Source: UBA6987 sp045617825
GTDB lineage: Bacteria; Bacillota; Clostridia; Lachnospirales; Lachnospiraceae
DNA length: 5,173 nt
Assembly (NCBI GenBank): GCA_045617825.1
Contig: JAZLJI010000037.1
Span: 1-5,173, forward strand
Reading direction: 5' to 3'
Shown piece after piece: positions 1-5,173 of this stretch (positions are counted from its first letter, which is position 1; the number at the start of each line of letters is the position of its first letter). The notes below the pieces were generated by a model that was not told where the DNA came from, ran no database searches, and saw only the letters and a program-made list of their open reading frames with translations. Made by a program: the position numbers and the translations under genes.

Positions 1-25
1 ATAAGATGATTCTGCATTTTTTTGT

Positions 26-73
26 ACCTCCAGGTGTGGTTGGCGGACCATTGGCGCTTGGAGGTCTTTTTTT
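26..73 (+). terminator. Intrinsic terminator of an upstream plus-strand gene
   Basis: ACCTCCA (26-32) pairs perfectly with TGGAGGT (59-65). The stem can extend inward through G-U and G-C pairs (33-36 with 55-58), and an inner TGGT/ACCA stem (37-40 with 47-50) caps it. The hairpin is followed by C and seven T residues (67-73), the classic layout of a rho-independent terminator on the plus strand. On the minus strand the tract after the hairpin would be A-rich, so it is not bidirectional. The gene it ends lies outside the window; stop codons at 2-4 and 7-9 could be its end but the frame cannot be established. Confidence 0.85.
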
Positions 74-75
74 AT

Positions 76-136
76 TATAACGCAAAAATGTTTGAGTGGA
101 GAGCATGGGCTGCTCAACACCCCAACATTTGTTATA
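76..136. repeat. Imperfect palindrome of about 60 bp, function unknown
   Basis: The outer arms are TATAAC (76-81) and GTTATA (131-136). Next come AAATGTT (86-92) with AACATTT (124-130), GTG (96-98) with CAC (118-120), and GAGCA (101-105) with TGCTC (111-115) around a five-base loop. This gives about 21 base pairs, interrupted by a four-base bulge (82-85) and two small internal loops. A competing pairing, TTGAG (92-96) with CTCAA (113-117), is also possible. It lies between the upstream terminator and the MerR-type promoter and contains no convincing gene. It may be a structured RNA, a dispersed palindromic repeat (REP or MITE-like), or a second terminator, since T5 follows at 144-148. Only one copy is in the window, so dispersal is untested. 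Confidence 0.6.
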
Positions 137-161
137 GAACCTCTTTTTCGTCAAAAAAAGC

Positions 162-192
162 TTGACTCGTCCCTTAGGGGATAGCTGATACT
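162..192 (+). promoter_or_regulatory. MerR-type promoter/operator of the regulator gene
   Basis: A TTGACT -35 box (162-167) and a GATACT -10 box (187-192) are separated by 19 bp, longer than the 17 bp optimum. The spacer contains the dyad CCCTTAGGG (171-179), alternatively read as TCCC/GGGA (170-173 with 178-181). An overlong spacer carrying a dyad is the hallmark of promoters that MerR-family activators realign by twisting DNA. Transcription would start near 199, leaving a leader of about 20 nt with an AAGGAG ribosome binding site (204-209) ten bases before the ATG at 220. The location directly before a MerR gene predicts autoregulation; the dyad assignment is by eye. Confidence 0.75.
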
Positions 193-219
193 AAGAAAGA
201 AGAAAGGAGAGAGGTCACC

Positions 220-1011
220 ATGCTGAAGATCGGAGAATTTTCCCGGCTGTCCCATCTGACAGTCAAAGCGCTGAGGTTTTACGAAAAGGAAGGCCTTCTG
301 ATACCGGCTTCCACTGACGAGTGGAACGGCTACCGGTATTATGAAACCTCGCAGCTGGAAACCGCGGCCAGGATCCGGTCCTATCGGCAGCTGGAGCTGT
401 CGATCGAGGAGATCAAGGCGATATTTGCCGGCGCGGAGGTGAAGCTGCTGCTGCAGGAGAAGCTGAAGCTCCTGCAGGAAGAAAAGCAAAGGATCGATTC
501 TCGCCTTTCCATCATTCATTCCCTTTTGGAGGACAACGAGATGAAGTATCAGGTCACGGAAAAGCTTATTCCCGAGAAGATCGTTTATACCGCCGAGACG
601 GTGCTGCCGTCCTATGCGGACATCATGCAGTGGATCCCGTCGCTGGGGCAGGCCTGCCTGGCCCTGAACCCCGGCCTCAAATGCGCCGAGCCGCCCTACG
701 AATTCTGCGAATACCCGGACGGAGAGTACAGGGAAACGGATATCCGGATACGGCACAGCGAGGCGGTGACCGCCATGGGAAAGGAAAACGACAGCATCAA
801 ATTCCGCCGGCTTCCCGCGGCGAAGGTGCTCAGCATTTACCACAAGGGCGCCTATGACCGGATCGGCGATGCCTATGCCTATATCCTGCAGTATGCCCAG
901 AAGAACGGCTATACCGCCGCGGGCCTTACCCGGGAATGCTACATCGACGGGATCTGGAACAAGGACAGCGTGGAGGACTGGCTGACGGAGATCCAGCTGC
1001 CGGTGGAGTAA
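220..1011 (+). CDS. MerR-family transcriptional regulator with GyrI-like effector domain
   Basis: This 263-residue cytoplasmic DNA-binding regulator begins with the MerR winged helix-turn-helix: KIGEFSRLSHLTVKALRFYE (residues 3-22), then the wing NGYRYY (36-41). A charged helix rich in Leu, Glu and Lys (about 73-107) matches the dimerising coiled coil. The rest (about 110-263) looks like a GyrI/BmrR-type ligand-binding domain: it has the YPDGEY segment (165-170), the REC motif with Glu239 where such domains carry a conserved acidic residue, and the typical closing TEIQLPV (256-262). Family members such as BmrR and TipA bind drugs or other small cationic or hydrophobic molecules and switch on promoters with long spacers; the ligand here is unknown. 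The start is supported by AAGGAG at 204-209. The gene appears monocistronic, with its own MerR-type promoter upstream and a convergent thrC downstream, so any target besides itself is elsewhere. Cysteines are scattered and do not form the metal-binding pattern of MerR or CueR. Confidence 0.92.
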   Translation: MLKIGEFSRLSHLTVKALRFYEKEGLLIPASTDEWNGYRYYETSQLETAARIRSYRQLELSIEEIKAIFAGAEVKLLLQEKLKLLQEEKQRIDSRLSIIHSLLEDNEMKYQVTEKLIPEKIVYTAETVLPSYADIMQWIPSLGQACLALNPGLKCAEPPYEFCEYPDGEYRETDIRIRHSEAVTAMGKENDSIKFRRLPAAKVLSIYHKGAYDRIGDAYAYILQYAQKNGYTAAGLTRECYIDGIWNKDSVEDWLTEIQLPVE

Positions 1012-1024
1012 GAAACAAGAAGGA

Positions 1025-1066
1025 AAGCGCCGGGAGAGAGACCTGCGGACCCCCCTCCCGGCGTTT
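1025..1066 (+). terminator. Probable terminator hairpin after the MerR gene
   Basis: Positions 1025-1036 pair with 1055-1066 (GCCGGGAG against CTCCCGGC at the core) in a 12-bp stem with one G-U pair and an 18-base loop. It starts 13 bases after the MerR stop codon. The only T residues are the three at the stem's 3' end, so as an intrinsic terminator it is weak; it may instead act as a 3' end stabiliser. In the opposite direction it is followed by CTTTCC, also weak. Confidence 0.5.
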
Positions 1067-1085
1067 GGCACTGAAGATGCCATCG

Positions 1086-1109
1086 AAAAAGGGGCGGCCG
1101 CGGCCGCCC
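1086..1109 (-). terminator. Intrinsic terminator of thrC
   Basis: Positions 1092-1109 are a perfect 18-bp GC-only palindrome (GGGCGGCCG followed by its complement). Read on the minus strand, the hairpin is followed by one further C (1091) and five T residues (1090 down to 1086), giving an intrinsic terminator whose hairpin starts 17 bases beyond the thrC stop codon. With no loop bases in the perfect palindrome, the RNA hairpin must open a few central pairs. On the plus strand no T tract follows, so it is directional. Confidence 0.85.
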
Positions 1110-1126
1110 GTCCGCTTTGGGTGCGT

Positions 1127-2608
1127 TTAGTGCCGGACGATATCCAAAACGTAATCGGCAATGGCCTCCCGGTCGATGACCTCCCGGTGGAGCACGGGGC
1201 GTTCCTTAAGGCCGGCCAGACCGGCGGGGATGGGCAGCCCGCTTTCCCGGGAAAGCTCCTCCATCTGCTCGAATTCGTCGCCCTCAAGCTTTCCGCCGAT
1301 GGCGGTCAGCACGGCAGCGGGGAATTTGAAGGGAGACGCGGTGGACAGCACCACCATGGGGACCTCCGCCCGCTGCAGCTCCCGGGCCACCTTCATGGCC
1401 ACGGCGGTATGGGTATCGCAGAGGTAGCCGTCCTTTTCGTAGACCCGGCGGATCTCGGCCAGCGTCTCCTGCTCATCGCAGCAGCCGGCGGCAAAGCTCT
1501 CCCTGATCCGGGCGAAGACCTCCTCGGGCAGCTGATACCAGCCCTGCTCCTTGAGCTCCTTCATCCACTTTGCCACCTGAGCGCTGTCGCCCTCGGCGGC
1601 CAGGAACAGCAGCCGCTCCAGATTGGAGGAGATCAGGATATCCATGGAGGGGGAATTGGTCTTCATGAAGTCCCGGCGGCGGTCATAGCAGCCGTTTTCC
1701 ATGAAATCGGTGAGCACCCGGTTGGCATTGGAGGCCAGGATCAGCCGTCCCACGGGAAGCCCCAGAAGCTTGGCGAAATAGCCGGCCAGGATATCGCCGA
1801 AGTTGCCGGTGGGCACCGTGAAGTCCACGGGATCGCCCAGGGCGATGCGGCCCTCCTCCAGCAGCTTCTTGTAGGCGATGAAATAGTAGCTCAGCTGAGG
1901 CGCCAGCCGGCCGATGTTGATGGAATTGGCGGAGGACAGGCGGGTATGCGCAGCGTCCAGGGCCTTCGCGTAGCGGCTGCCCTCCTCATTGAAGGCGGCA
2001 AAGGCGGCCTTGACGGCGCTCTGGCAGTCGTCGAAATTGCCCCGCACGGCGCAGACGTGGACGTTGGCGCCGGCCTGGGTAGCCATCTGAGCCTGCTGCA
2101 CGGGGGAAACGCCGCCGTGAGGATAGAAGACGATGATCTCCGTGCCGGGCACGTCGGCAAATCCCGCAAGAGCGGCCTTGCCGGTATCTCCGGAGGTGGC
2201 GGTGAGGATCAGGGTCTTTTCCCGCTTGCCCTCCAGCGCCTTGGCGGCAGTGATCAGCTGGGGCAGCATGGACAGCGCCACGTCCTTGAAGGCGGACGTG
2301 GGACCGCGGAACAGCTCCAGCACGTAGCTGCCGCCGACCTTGACCAGAGGAGTCAGGTCAGGGGTCTCGAATTTGCCGGTATAGGCCTTTTTCACCAGCT
2401 CCTCCATCTGCGGATAGGAGGGAAAGAAGGCGGACAGCAGCTGGGCGGCGATGCCCAGGGAGTCCTTCTCCAGGCAGCCCTTCCAGTCAAAGGGCTTCTC
2501 CGCCAGATGGGGATCCAGGTACAGACCGCCGTCCGGGGCGATGCCCAGAAGAACGGCTTCGGTGTCGGAAACGCAGGCAGTGCTGCGGGTGCTTTGATAA
2601 AGACGCAT
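1127..2608 (-). CDS. thrC: Threonine synthase
   Basis: This 493-residue PLP enzyme converts O-phospho-L-homoserine and water to L-threonine and phosphate, the last step of threonine synthesis, in the cytoplasm. Visible hallmarks are the N-terminal YQSTR segment (4-8), the PLP-lysine motif GPTSAFKD with Lys108 (102-109), the phosphate-binding ATSGDTGKAA (137-146), NSINIGRLAPQ (228-238) and PTGNFGDILAG (266-276). Length and motifs fit the E. coli/yeast-type threonine synthase (fold type II PLP enzymes) rather than the shorter plant/Bacillus type. The ATG at 2608 is preceded by GAGAGGTGA (2620-2612), a reasonable ribosome binding site, and the protein start aligns with family expectation. It diverges from hom-lysC, which supply its precursor pathway, and converges on the MerR gene. 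A GC-rich terminator follows the TAA stop. No missing key residue or frameshift is seen. Confidence 0.97.
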   Translation of the reverse strand: MRLYQSTRSTACVSDTEAVLLGIAPDGGLYLDPHLAEKPFDWKGCLEKDSLGIAAQLLSAFFPSYPQMEELVKKAYTGKFETPDLTPLVKVGGSYVLELFRGPTSAFKDVALSMLPQLITAAKALEGKREKTLILTATSGDTGKAALAGFADVPGTEIIVFYPHGGVSPVQQAQMATQAGANVHVCAVRGNFDDCQSAVKAAFAAFNEEGSRYAKALDAAHTRLSSANSINIGRLAPQLSYYFIAYKKLLEEGRIALGDPVDFTVPTGNFGDILAGYFAKLLGLPVGRLILASNANRVLTDFMENGCYDRRRDFMKTNSPSMDILISSNLERLLFLAAEGDSAQVAKWMKELKEQGWYQLPEEVFARIRESFAAGCCDEQETLAEIRRVYEKDGYLCDTHTAVAMKVARELQRAEVPMVVLSTASPFKFPAAVLTAIGGKLEGDEFEQMEELSRESGLPIPAGLAGLKERPVLHREVIDREAIADYVLDIVRH

Positions 2609-2630
2609 AGGTCACCTCTCTTAATAAGAA

Positions 2631-2660
2631 ATATGATCAGCATTCACAGAGGACTTGCAA
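2631..2660 (-). promoter_or_regulatory. Candidate thrC promoter
   Basis: On the minus strand TTGCAA (2660-2655) could be the -35 box. A weak -10 follows: TCATAT (2636-2631) after 18 bp, preceded by a TG at 2639-2638 that would make it an extended -10, or CATATT (2635-2630) after 19 bp. Transcription would start near 2624, just upstream of the GAGAGGTGA ribosome binding site. The -10 match is poor (three to four of six), so the exact position is uncertain. Confidence 0.4.
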
Positions 2661-2672
2661 CGGTCCGCCTCT
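2648..2672. promoter_or_regulatory. Possible operator dyad between thrC and hom
   Basis: AGAGG (2648-2652) faces CCTCT (2668-2672), and within it GGAC (2651-2654) faces GTCC (2663-2666), with the self-complementary TTGCAA (2655-2660) near the middle. The half-sites are not perfectly in register: GTCC is separated from CCTCT by one extra base and the two pairs have slightly different centres. The dyad covers the -35 box and part of the hom spacer, where a repressor would act on both divergent promoters. No regulator is identified. Confidence 0.25.
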
Positions 2673-2683
2673 TATGATATAAT
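2655..2683 (+). promoter_or_regulatory. Strong promoter of hom-lysC
   Basis: TTGCAA (2655-2660) and a consensus TATAAT (2678-2683) are separated by exactly 17 bp, and a TG at 2675-2676 adds an extended -10. Transcription should start near 2690, giving a leader of about 65 nt. The leader holds a small hairpin, CAAGC (2716-2720) with GCTTG (2726-2730), but no T tract, no T-box and no threonine-rich leader peptide, so attenuation is not indicated. Confidence 0.85.
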
Positions 2684-2740
2684 ACCGCGATGAAATATTC
2701 AAGGGATTTTCTTCACAAGCTGCAAGCTTGCGGAAAATTC

Positions 2741-2749
2741 GGAAAGAGG
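2741..2749 (+). promoter_or_regulatory. Ribosome binding site that fixes the hom start
   Basis: GGAAAGAGG lies five bases before the ATG at 2755. An in-frame TTG at 2728 would add nine residues (RKIRKEAQ after Met) but would put this site inside the coding region and displace the Rossmann fold from its usual position at the very N-terminus. The ATG at 2755 is therefore preferred. Confidence 0.75.
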
Positions 2750-2754
2750 CTCAG

Positions 2755-3834
2755 ATGAAACTTGCTGTATTTGGCTTTGGCACCATCGGCCGCAGCGTTT
2801 GTAAACTTTTGGACGCATCAGCGGATTTTGAAGTGAAGTGGATCCTGGAACTTCCGCAGTTCTGCACACAGCCTAAGATGACATCCAGCCTGGAGACTAT
2901 TCTGGAGGATCCGGAGGTGGAGGCAGTCTGCGACCTGCTTCCCGGGATCCATCCTTCCTATGAGTACATGAAGGCGGTGCTGACCGCCGGCAAGCACGTC
3001 GTCACCTCCAACAAGGCCGCCCTGTGCTTCGGCTTCGCGGAGCTGATGGCCCTGGCCGCCGAAAAGCAGCTGTATCTGCGCTACGAGGCCGCCTGCGGAG
3101 GGACCATCCCCGATATCGCCGAGGCCCTGAAGCTTTCCCGCACCAACGAGATCACCGGCCTGTACGGCATCATGAACGGCACCACCAATTTCATGATCGA
3201 CAAGATGAGCCGGGAGGGCCGGGAATTCGATGACGTGCTGAAGGAGGCCCAGGCACTGGGCTACGCGGAGCGCAACCCTCAGGCGGATCTGTCCGGCTTC
3301 GACGTGCAGAACAAGACGGTGATCCTGTCCAATACGGCCTACGGCTGCCTCTGCGACAGCGATTTCCCGGTCTGCGGGATCGAAAAGCTGACCAAGGATA
3401 TCCTGGACGGCTTCAAGCGGCAGGGCAAGACCCTGAAGCTCCTGGGCATGTCCGTGAAGAAGGACGGCGAGGTGGCTCTGGGCGTGGCGCCCGTGGTGCT
3501 GGACGGCGATTCTCTGGAGGCGCACGTGCCGCTCAACTTTAACCTTTTCACCCTGATCGGCGACAAATGCGGCGTGATCAAGCTGTACGGCCAGGGCGCC
3601 GGCGGGATCCCCACGGCGGATGCCGTGCTCCGGGATCTGGAGGCGGTCCGGGCTCAGGAGGATCCCGGTCTGACCAAGGGCTTCACCGGGACGCTGCGTA
3701 AGAACGACGCCCTGCTGCAGGGCACCGGCTACATCGGCGGGGAGACCTACCGGGGCAGCCTGAAGGAGCTGGCAGCGCTGGCGAAGGAAAAGGACGCCTT
3801 CCTGGCCTTTGCCCCCGAAGGCCTGCTGGACTGA
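2755..3834 (+). CDS. hom: Homoserine dehydrogenase, short form without ACT domain
   Basis: This 359-residue cytoplasmic enzyme reduces L-aspartate 4-semialdehyde to L-homoserine with NAD(P)H, the branch step toward threonine and methionine. Residues 1-12 hold the Rossmann GFGTIG motif; TSNKA (84-88) carries the conserved Lys87; GGTIP (115-119) and the signature GIMNGTTNF (138-146) follow. The catalytic set Glu172, Asp183 and Lys187 keeps the same 11- and 4-residue spacing as Glu208, Asp219 and Lys223 of the yeast enzyme. GQGAGGIPTADAV (279-291) returns to the cofactor domain. Many bacterial enzymes run to about 400-440 residues with a C-terminal ACT domain; this one ends soon after the catalytic core with a normal TGA, so it is a naturally short form resembling yeast Hom6 rather than a visible truncation. 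The start is the ATG at 2755. The kinase gene begins 17 bp downstream with no terminator between, so the two are probably one operon under the promoter at 2655-2683. Confidence 0.96.
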   Translation: MKLAVFGFGTIGRSVCKLLDASADFEVKWILELPQFCTQPKMTSSLETILEDPEVEAVCDLLPGIHPSYEYMKAVLTAGKHVVTSNKAALCFGFAELMALAAEKQLYLRYEAACGGTIPDIAEALKLSRTNEITGLYGIMNGTTNFMIDKMSREGREFDDVLKEAQALGYAERNPQADLSGFDVQNKTVILSNTAYGCLCDSDFPVCGIEKLTKDILDGFKRQGKTLKLLGMSVKKDGEVALGVAPVVLDGDSLEAHVPLNFNLFTLIGDKCGVIKLYGQGAGGIPTADAVLRDLEAVRAQEDPGLTKGFTGTLRKNDALLQGTGYIGGETYRGSLKELAALAKEKDAFLAFAPEGLLD

Positions 3835-3851
3835 GCAAGGAGGAAAAGAAA

Positions 3852-5165
3852 ATGATCAAGGTAGCGAAATTCGGTGGTTCCTCGGTGGCTCAGGCCGCCC
3901 AGTTTGCCAAGGTAAAGGCCATCATGGAGCAGGACCCCGCGAGACGGGTCGCGGTGATCTCCGCCGCCGGCAAACGCGACAGCAAGGACCATAAGATGAC
4001 GGACCTGCTGTATCTGGTCCACGCGCATCTGAAATACGGCGTATCTCCGGCGGAGCTGCTGAAGGAGATCCGGGACCGGCTGCTGGAGATCCGGGACGGC
4101 CTGGGCATCAGCTATGCCATCGAGGCGGACTTTGACGCCTTTGCCGCCGGGCTCAGCAAGGAGAGCAGCCAGGACGAGATCGTGTCCCGGGGCGAATACT
4201 TCACCTCCAAGCTGATGGCCGCGTATCTGGGCTTCCATTTCCTGGATGTGGCGGACTGCATTTTCTTCAATTTCGAAGGCAATTTCGACCGGGAGAAGAC
4301 CGATAAGGCCATCGGCGACGCGCTGGCGGCCTACGGACGTCTGGTGATCCCCGGCTTTTACGGGGCGATGCCCGACGGCAAGATCCGGGTCATGACCCGC
4401 GGCGGCAGCGATATCACCGGCGCCGTGGCGGCAGCGGCCCTGAACGCGGACGTCTATGAGAACTGGACGGACGTGTCCGGCATCCTGATGGCGGATCCCC
4501 GCATCGTGAAGGATCCCAAGCCCATTGAGCGCATCACCTACGCCGAGCTCCACGAGCTGGCCTACATGGGCGCCTCCGTGCTGCACGAGGACGCGATCCA
4601 GCCCGTCAAGGACAAGGGCATCCTGCTGAACATCCGGAACACCAACCGGCCCGAGGATCAGGGCACGCTGATCATGGAGAGCTTCCCCGAGGAGGAAGAG
4701 ACCGACCGTCCCATCACCGGCATTTCCGGGCGGCGCCATTACCGCATCATCACCCTGTTCAAGCGGCAGATGGAGGGCAATGAGGAGCTGCGCCACGCCC
4801 TCAAGGTCATGGAGCGGAACAACCTGCGGGTGGACAACATCACCCTGGGCCTGGGCTCCTTTGCCCTGGTGGTATCCTTCGGCGAGCAGGAGAACCGCCT
4901 TTACGACATCCTGGCGGAGCTGAAGGACGTGTGCCAGCCCGACAGTCTGGATATCAAGGAAAACATCGCTCTGGTGGCCGCGGTAGGCCGGCAAATGTCC
5001 GCCCGTCCCGGTACCTCCGGACGCCTGTTCAGGGCGCTGGGCGAGAACGGGGTGAACATCCGCACCATTGCCCAGGGCGCCGACGAGCTGTCCATTATCG
5101 TGGGCGTGGAGGACGCGATGTTCGAGACCGCGATCCGGGTGCTTTACGATAATTTCGGTGGTTGA
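3852..5165 (+). CDS. lysC: Aspartate kinase with two ACT domains
   Basis: This 437-residue cytoplasmic enzyme phosphorylates L-aspartate with ATP, the first step toward lysine, threonine and methionine. The N-terminal KFGGSSVA (6-13) is the aspartokinase signature; SRGEYFTSKLMA (112-123), the TRGGSD loop (182-187) and NWTDVSGILMADPR (204-217) form the substrate and ATP sites. The tail carries two ACT segments (about 297-360 and 371-434), including NIRTIAQGADELSI (402-415), the usual allosteric amino-acid site. It is monofunctional; the homoserine dehydrogenase is a separate gene 17 bp upstream. AAGGAGG (3837-3843), eight bases before the ATG, is a near-perfect ribosome binding site. Pairing with hom suggests a threonine-sensitive isozyme, but the sequence alone does not tell whether lysine or threonine is the inhibitor. 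The gene symbol follows common usage for monofunctional aspartokinases and does not imply a lysine-specific role. Only eight bases follow the TGA; they end in AGGAA, possibly the start of a ribosome binding site for another operon gene. Confidence 0.96.
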   Translation: MIKVAKFGGSSVAQAAQFAKVKAIMEQDPARRVAVISAAGKRDSKDHKMTDLLYLVHAHLKYGVSPAELLKEIRDRLLEIRDGLGISYAIEADFDAFAAGLSKESSQDEIVSRGEYFTSKLMAAYLGFHFLDVADCIFFNFEGNFDREKTDKAIGDALAAYGRLVIPGFYGAMPDGKIRVMTRGGSDITGAVAAAALNADVYENWTDVSGILMADPRIVKDPKPIERITYAELHELAYMGASVLHEDAIQPVKDKGILLNIRNTNRPEDQGTLIMESFPEEEETDRPITGISGRRHYRIITLFKRQMEGNEELRHALKVMERNNLRVDNITLGLGSFALVVSFGEQENRLYDILAELKDVCQPDSLDIKENIALVAAVGRQMSARPGTSGRLFRALGENGVNIRTIAQGADELSIIVGVEDAMFETAIRVLYDNFGG

Positions 5166-5173
5166 TACAGGAA

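Noticed and set aside
26..73. T-box or other riboswitch controlling the MerR gene
   Set aside because: The T-box core motif is absent, no antiterminator partner lies upstream within the window, and the MerR gene has its own promoter downstream of the hairpin.
126..154. Minus-strand promoter (TTGACG at 154-149 with TATAAC at 136-131)
   Set aside because: The spacer is only 12 bp, and no minus-strand gene follows within the window.
151..1287. Minus-strand open frame spanning the MerR gene and the thrC 3' end
   Set aside because: It crosses the thrC terminator and a real plus-strand gene and has no recognisable protein signature.
1121..2677. A 518-codon plus-strand open frame running antisense to all of thrC
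   Set aside because: Its translation is rich in Gly, Gln, His and Leu with no recognisable domain, as expected for the complement of GC-rich coding DNA; the minus-strand frame contains every threonine synthase motif.
2728..2754. TTG start giving a nine-residue longer homoserine dehydrogenase
   Set aside because: The ATG at 2755 has a well-placed ribosome binding site and starts right at the Rossmann fold.
2690..2754. Threonine attenuator or leader peptide ahead of hom
   Set aside because: The leader is about 65 nt, has no Thr/Ile codon run, and its small hairpin is not followed by a T tract.
2818..3525. Minus-strand open frame antisense to hom
   Set aside because: Low-complexity shadow translation with no domain; the plus strand encodes intact homoserine dehydrogenase.
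3747..4994. A 415-codon minus-strand open frame antisense to aspartate kinase
   Set aside because: Same composition artefact; no family resemblance, and the plus strand encodes a complete aspartate kinase.
1..5173. A previously undescribed multi-gene system
   Set aside because: All four genes belong to well-known families with intact motifs; only the non-coding elements are unexplained.

Overview
This is a GC-rich bacterial chromosomal window with AT-rich intergenic regions, strong Shine-Dalgarno sites and sigma-70/sigma-A type promoters. Gene style and protein sequences suggest a Bacillota member, probably a Clostridia-like anaerobe. That assignment is an inference from style; no rRNA or other marker is present.

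Layout. Positions 1-219 hold the end of an upstream transcription unit, namely a strong intrinsic terminator (26-73), then an unexplained ~60-bp imperfect palindrome (76-136), then a promoter with the long 19-bp spacer and dyad typical of MerR-controlled promoters (162-192). Positions 220-1011 encode a MerR-family regulator with a C-terminal GyrI-like ligand-binding domain, apparently a single-gene, self-regulated unit. Positions 1012-1126 form a convergent intergenic region with two hairpins, one of them a clear terminator for the minus-strand gene. Positions 1127-2608 (minus strand) encode threonine synthase (thrC). Positions 2609-2754 form a divergent promoter region. Positions 2755-3834 encode a short homoserine dehydrogenase (hom), followed after 17 bp by aspartate kinase (lysC-type, 3852-5165). 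The last 8 bases are the beginning of the next intergenic gap.

How the genes work together. Aspartate kinase (first step), homoserine dehydrogenase (third step) and threonine synthase (last step) all belong to the aspartate-to-threonine pathway. Aspartate-semialdehyde dehydrogenase and homoserine kinase, needed to complete the route, are not in the window. The kinase has two ACT domains while the dehydrogenase has none, so end-product control is probably placed on the kinase. The thrC and hom-lysC units diverge from an intergenic region where one palindromic TTGCAA hexamer can serve as the -35 box on both strands, suggesting coupled transcription. No link between the MerR regulator and threonine synthesis is visible; the two units converge and are separated by terminator-like hairpins.

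I found no mobile element, CRISPR array, tRNA, rRNA or obvious new multi-gene system. The most unusual items are the palindrome at 76-136 and the architecture of the divergent promoter.
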